From the NCBI GenBank assembly GCA_902491565.1, contig CABUIE010000031.1, positions 1-7,158 on the forward strand: DNA of 7,158 nucleotides, in the 5' to 3' direction. This stretch comes from an uncultured Collinsella sp. (GTDB lineage Bacteria; Actinomycetota; Coriobacteriia; Coriobacteriales; Coriobacteriaceae). How positions within the stretch are numbered: the stretch's first letter is position 1; every line of letters starts with the position of its first letter. The position numbers and the translations under genes were made by a program. The notes beneath the pieces were generated by a model. It searched no databases and had not been told where the DNA came from. It worked only from the letters and a program-made list of their open reading frames with translations. This document shows positions 7,011-7,158 of this stretch, piece after piece.

Positions 7011-7056
7011 ACGAGGGTCATAAAACACAGCGAGTTTGTTAGATCTGGCTTAACGC

Positions 7057-7088
7057 AAAAAAGGGGGAGGCCGCGAGGCCTCCCCCTT
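7057..7088 (-). terminator. Strong intrinsic terminator of an upstream leftward unit
   Basis: A 10-bp G+C stem (7063-7072 with 7077-7086) is extended by two A:T pairs to 12 bp and closed by a 4-nt loop. Read leftward it is followed by a run of six T (7062-7057), the classic rho-independent layout. It ends transcription coming from beyond the right edge and insulates the acpS promoter. Read rightward it is followed only by TTCTTC, so any action in that direction would be weaker. Confidence 0.85.
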
Positions 7089-7158
7089 CTTCAGTCCGTT
7101 GCGACGGCTCGGTGCCGTCCACCGGTCAGCGGCGCCCTGGCCTCCCACGGGCTGACCC
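7089..7158 (-). other. Structured tail of an upstream transcription unit, identity unknown
   Basis: This stretch feeds directly into the terminator. It holds two further inverted repeats: GACGGC/GCCGTC (7103-7108 with 7114-7119, 5-nt loop) and GGTCAGC/GCTGACC (7124-7130 with 7151-7157, 20 nt between). It could be the 3' end of a structured RNA. It could also be the last 21 codons of a protein gene ending with TGA at 7093-7091, or of one ending with TGA in another frame at 7128-7126. No tRNA, tmRNA, RNase P, SRP or rRNA signature was recognised, and the window cuts it off. Confidence 0.35.

Noticed and set aside
7063..7158. T-box or cobalamin-riboswitch reading of the right-edge segment
   Set aside because: GGTGG...CACCG and GCCAGG...CC only loosely resemble a T-box core or B12 box. 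Key bases are missing, and the downstream gene acpS does not fit either regulator.
1..7158. CRISPR array, insertion sequence, tRNA, rRNA or defence system
   Set aside because: No spaced direct repeats, transposase motifs, CCA-ending cloverleaf or rRNA-like stretch was found; nearly all the sequence is accounted for by six housekeeping genes.

Overview
This window reads as a compact, leftward-transcribed bacterial housekeeping operon from a G+C-rich genome. By hand count, 60-base stretches range from about 47-50% G+C in the acpS part to 62-70% in the tsaBD and nnr parts. Shine-Dalgarno sites are bacterial and spacings are very tight. A single protein carrying TsaB, RimI and TsaD domains, with tsaE directly upstream, suggests an actinobacterium of the Coriobacteriia type (Collinsella-like). 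That placement is inference from memory of gene architecture, not a database match.

Layout, in order of transcription (right to left): the window edge holds the cut-off tail of an unidentified leftward unit (7089-7158), closed by a strong intrinsic terminator (7057-7088). A plausible promoter follows (-35 at 7005-7010, -10 at 6981-6986). Six genes come next: acpS (holo-ACP synthase), nnr (bifunctional NAD(P)HX epimerase/dehydratase), alr (alanine racemase), a family-4 iron-sulfur uracil-DNA glycosylase, tsaE, and the tsaB-rimI-tsaD fusion. Junctions are 0, 2, 8 and 12 nt, then a 14-nt overlap, so one transcript and some translational coupling are likely. After the last stop, a 9-bp perfect inverted repeat (26-48) may end the operon.

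The genes serve core maintenance: carrier-protein activation for fatty acid synthesis, repair of damaged nicotinamide cofactors, D-alanine for peptidoglycan, removal of uracil from DNA, and the t6A37 tRNA modification (TsaB, TsaD, TsaE) together with ribosomal protein S18 N-terminal acetylation (RimI). TsaC/Sua5, which makes the threonylcarbamoyl-AMP substrate, is not in the window. No mobile element, CRISPR array, tRNA or rRNA was recognised. I see no convincing undescribed system. The points most worth checking are the three-domain fusion, the altered residues and C-terminal tail of AcpS, a substituted active-site lysine in Alr, and the structured segment at the right edge. No gene-free stretch exceeds 300 bases.
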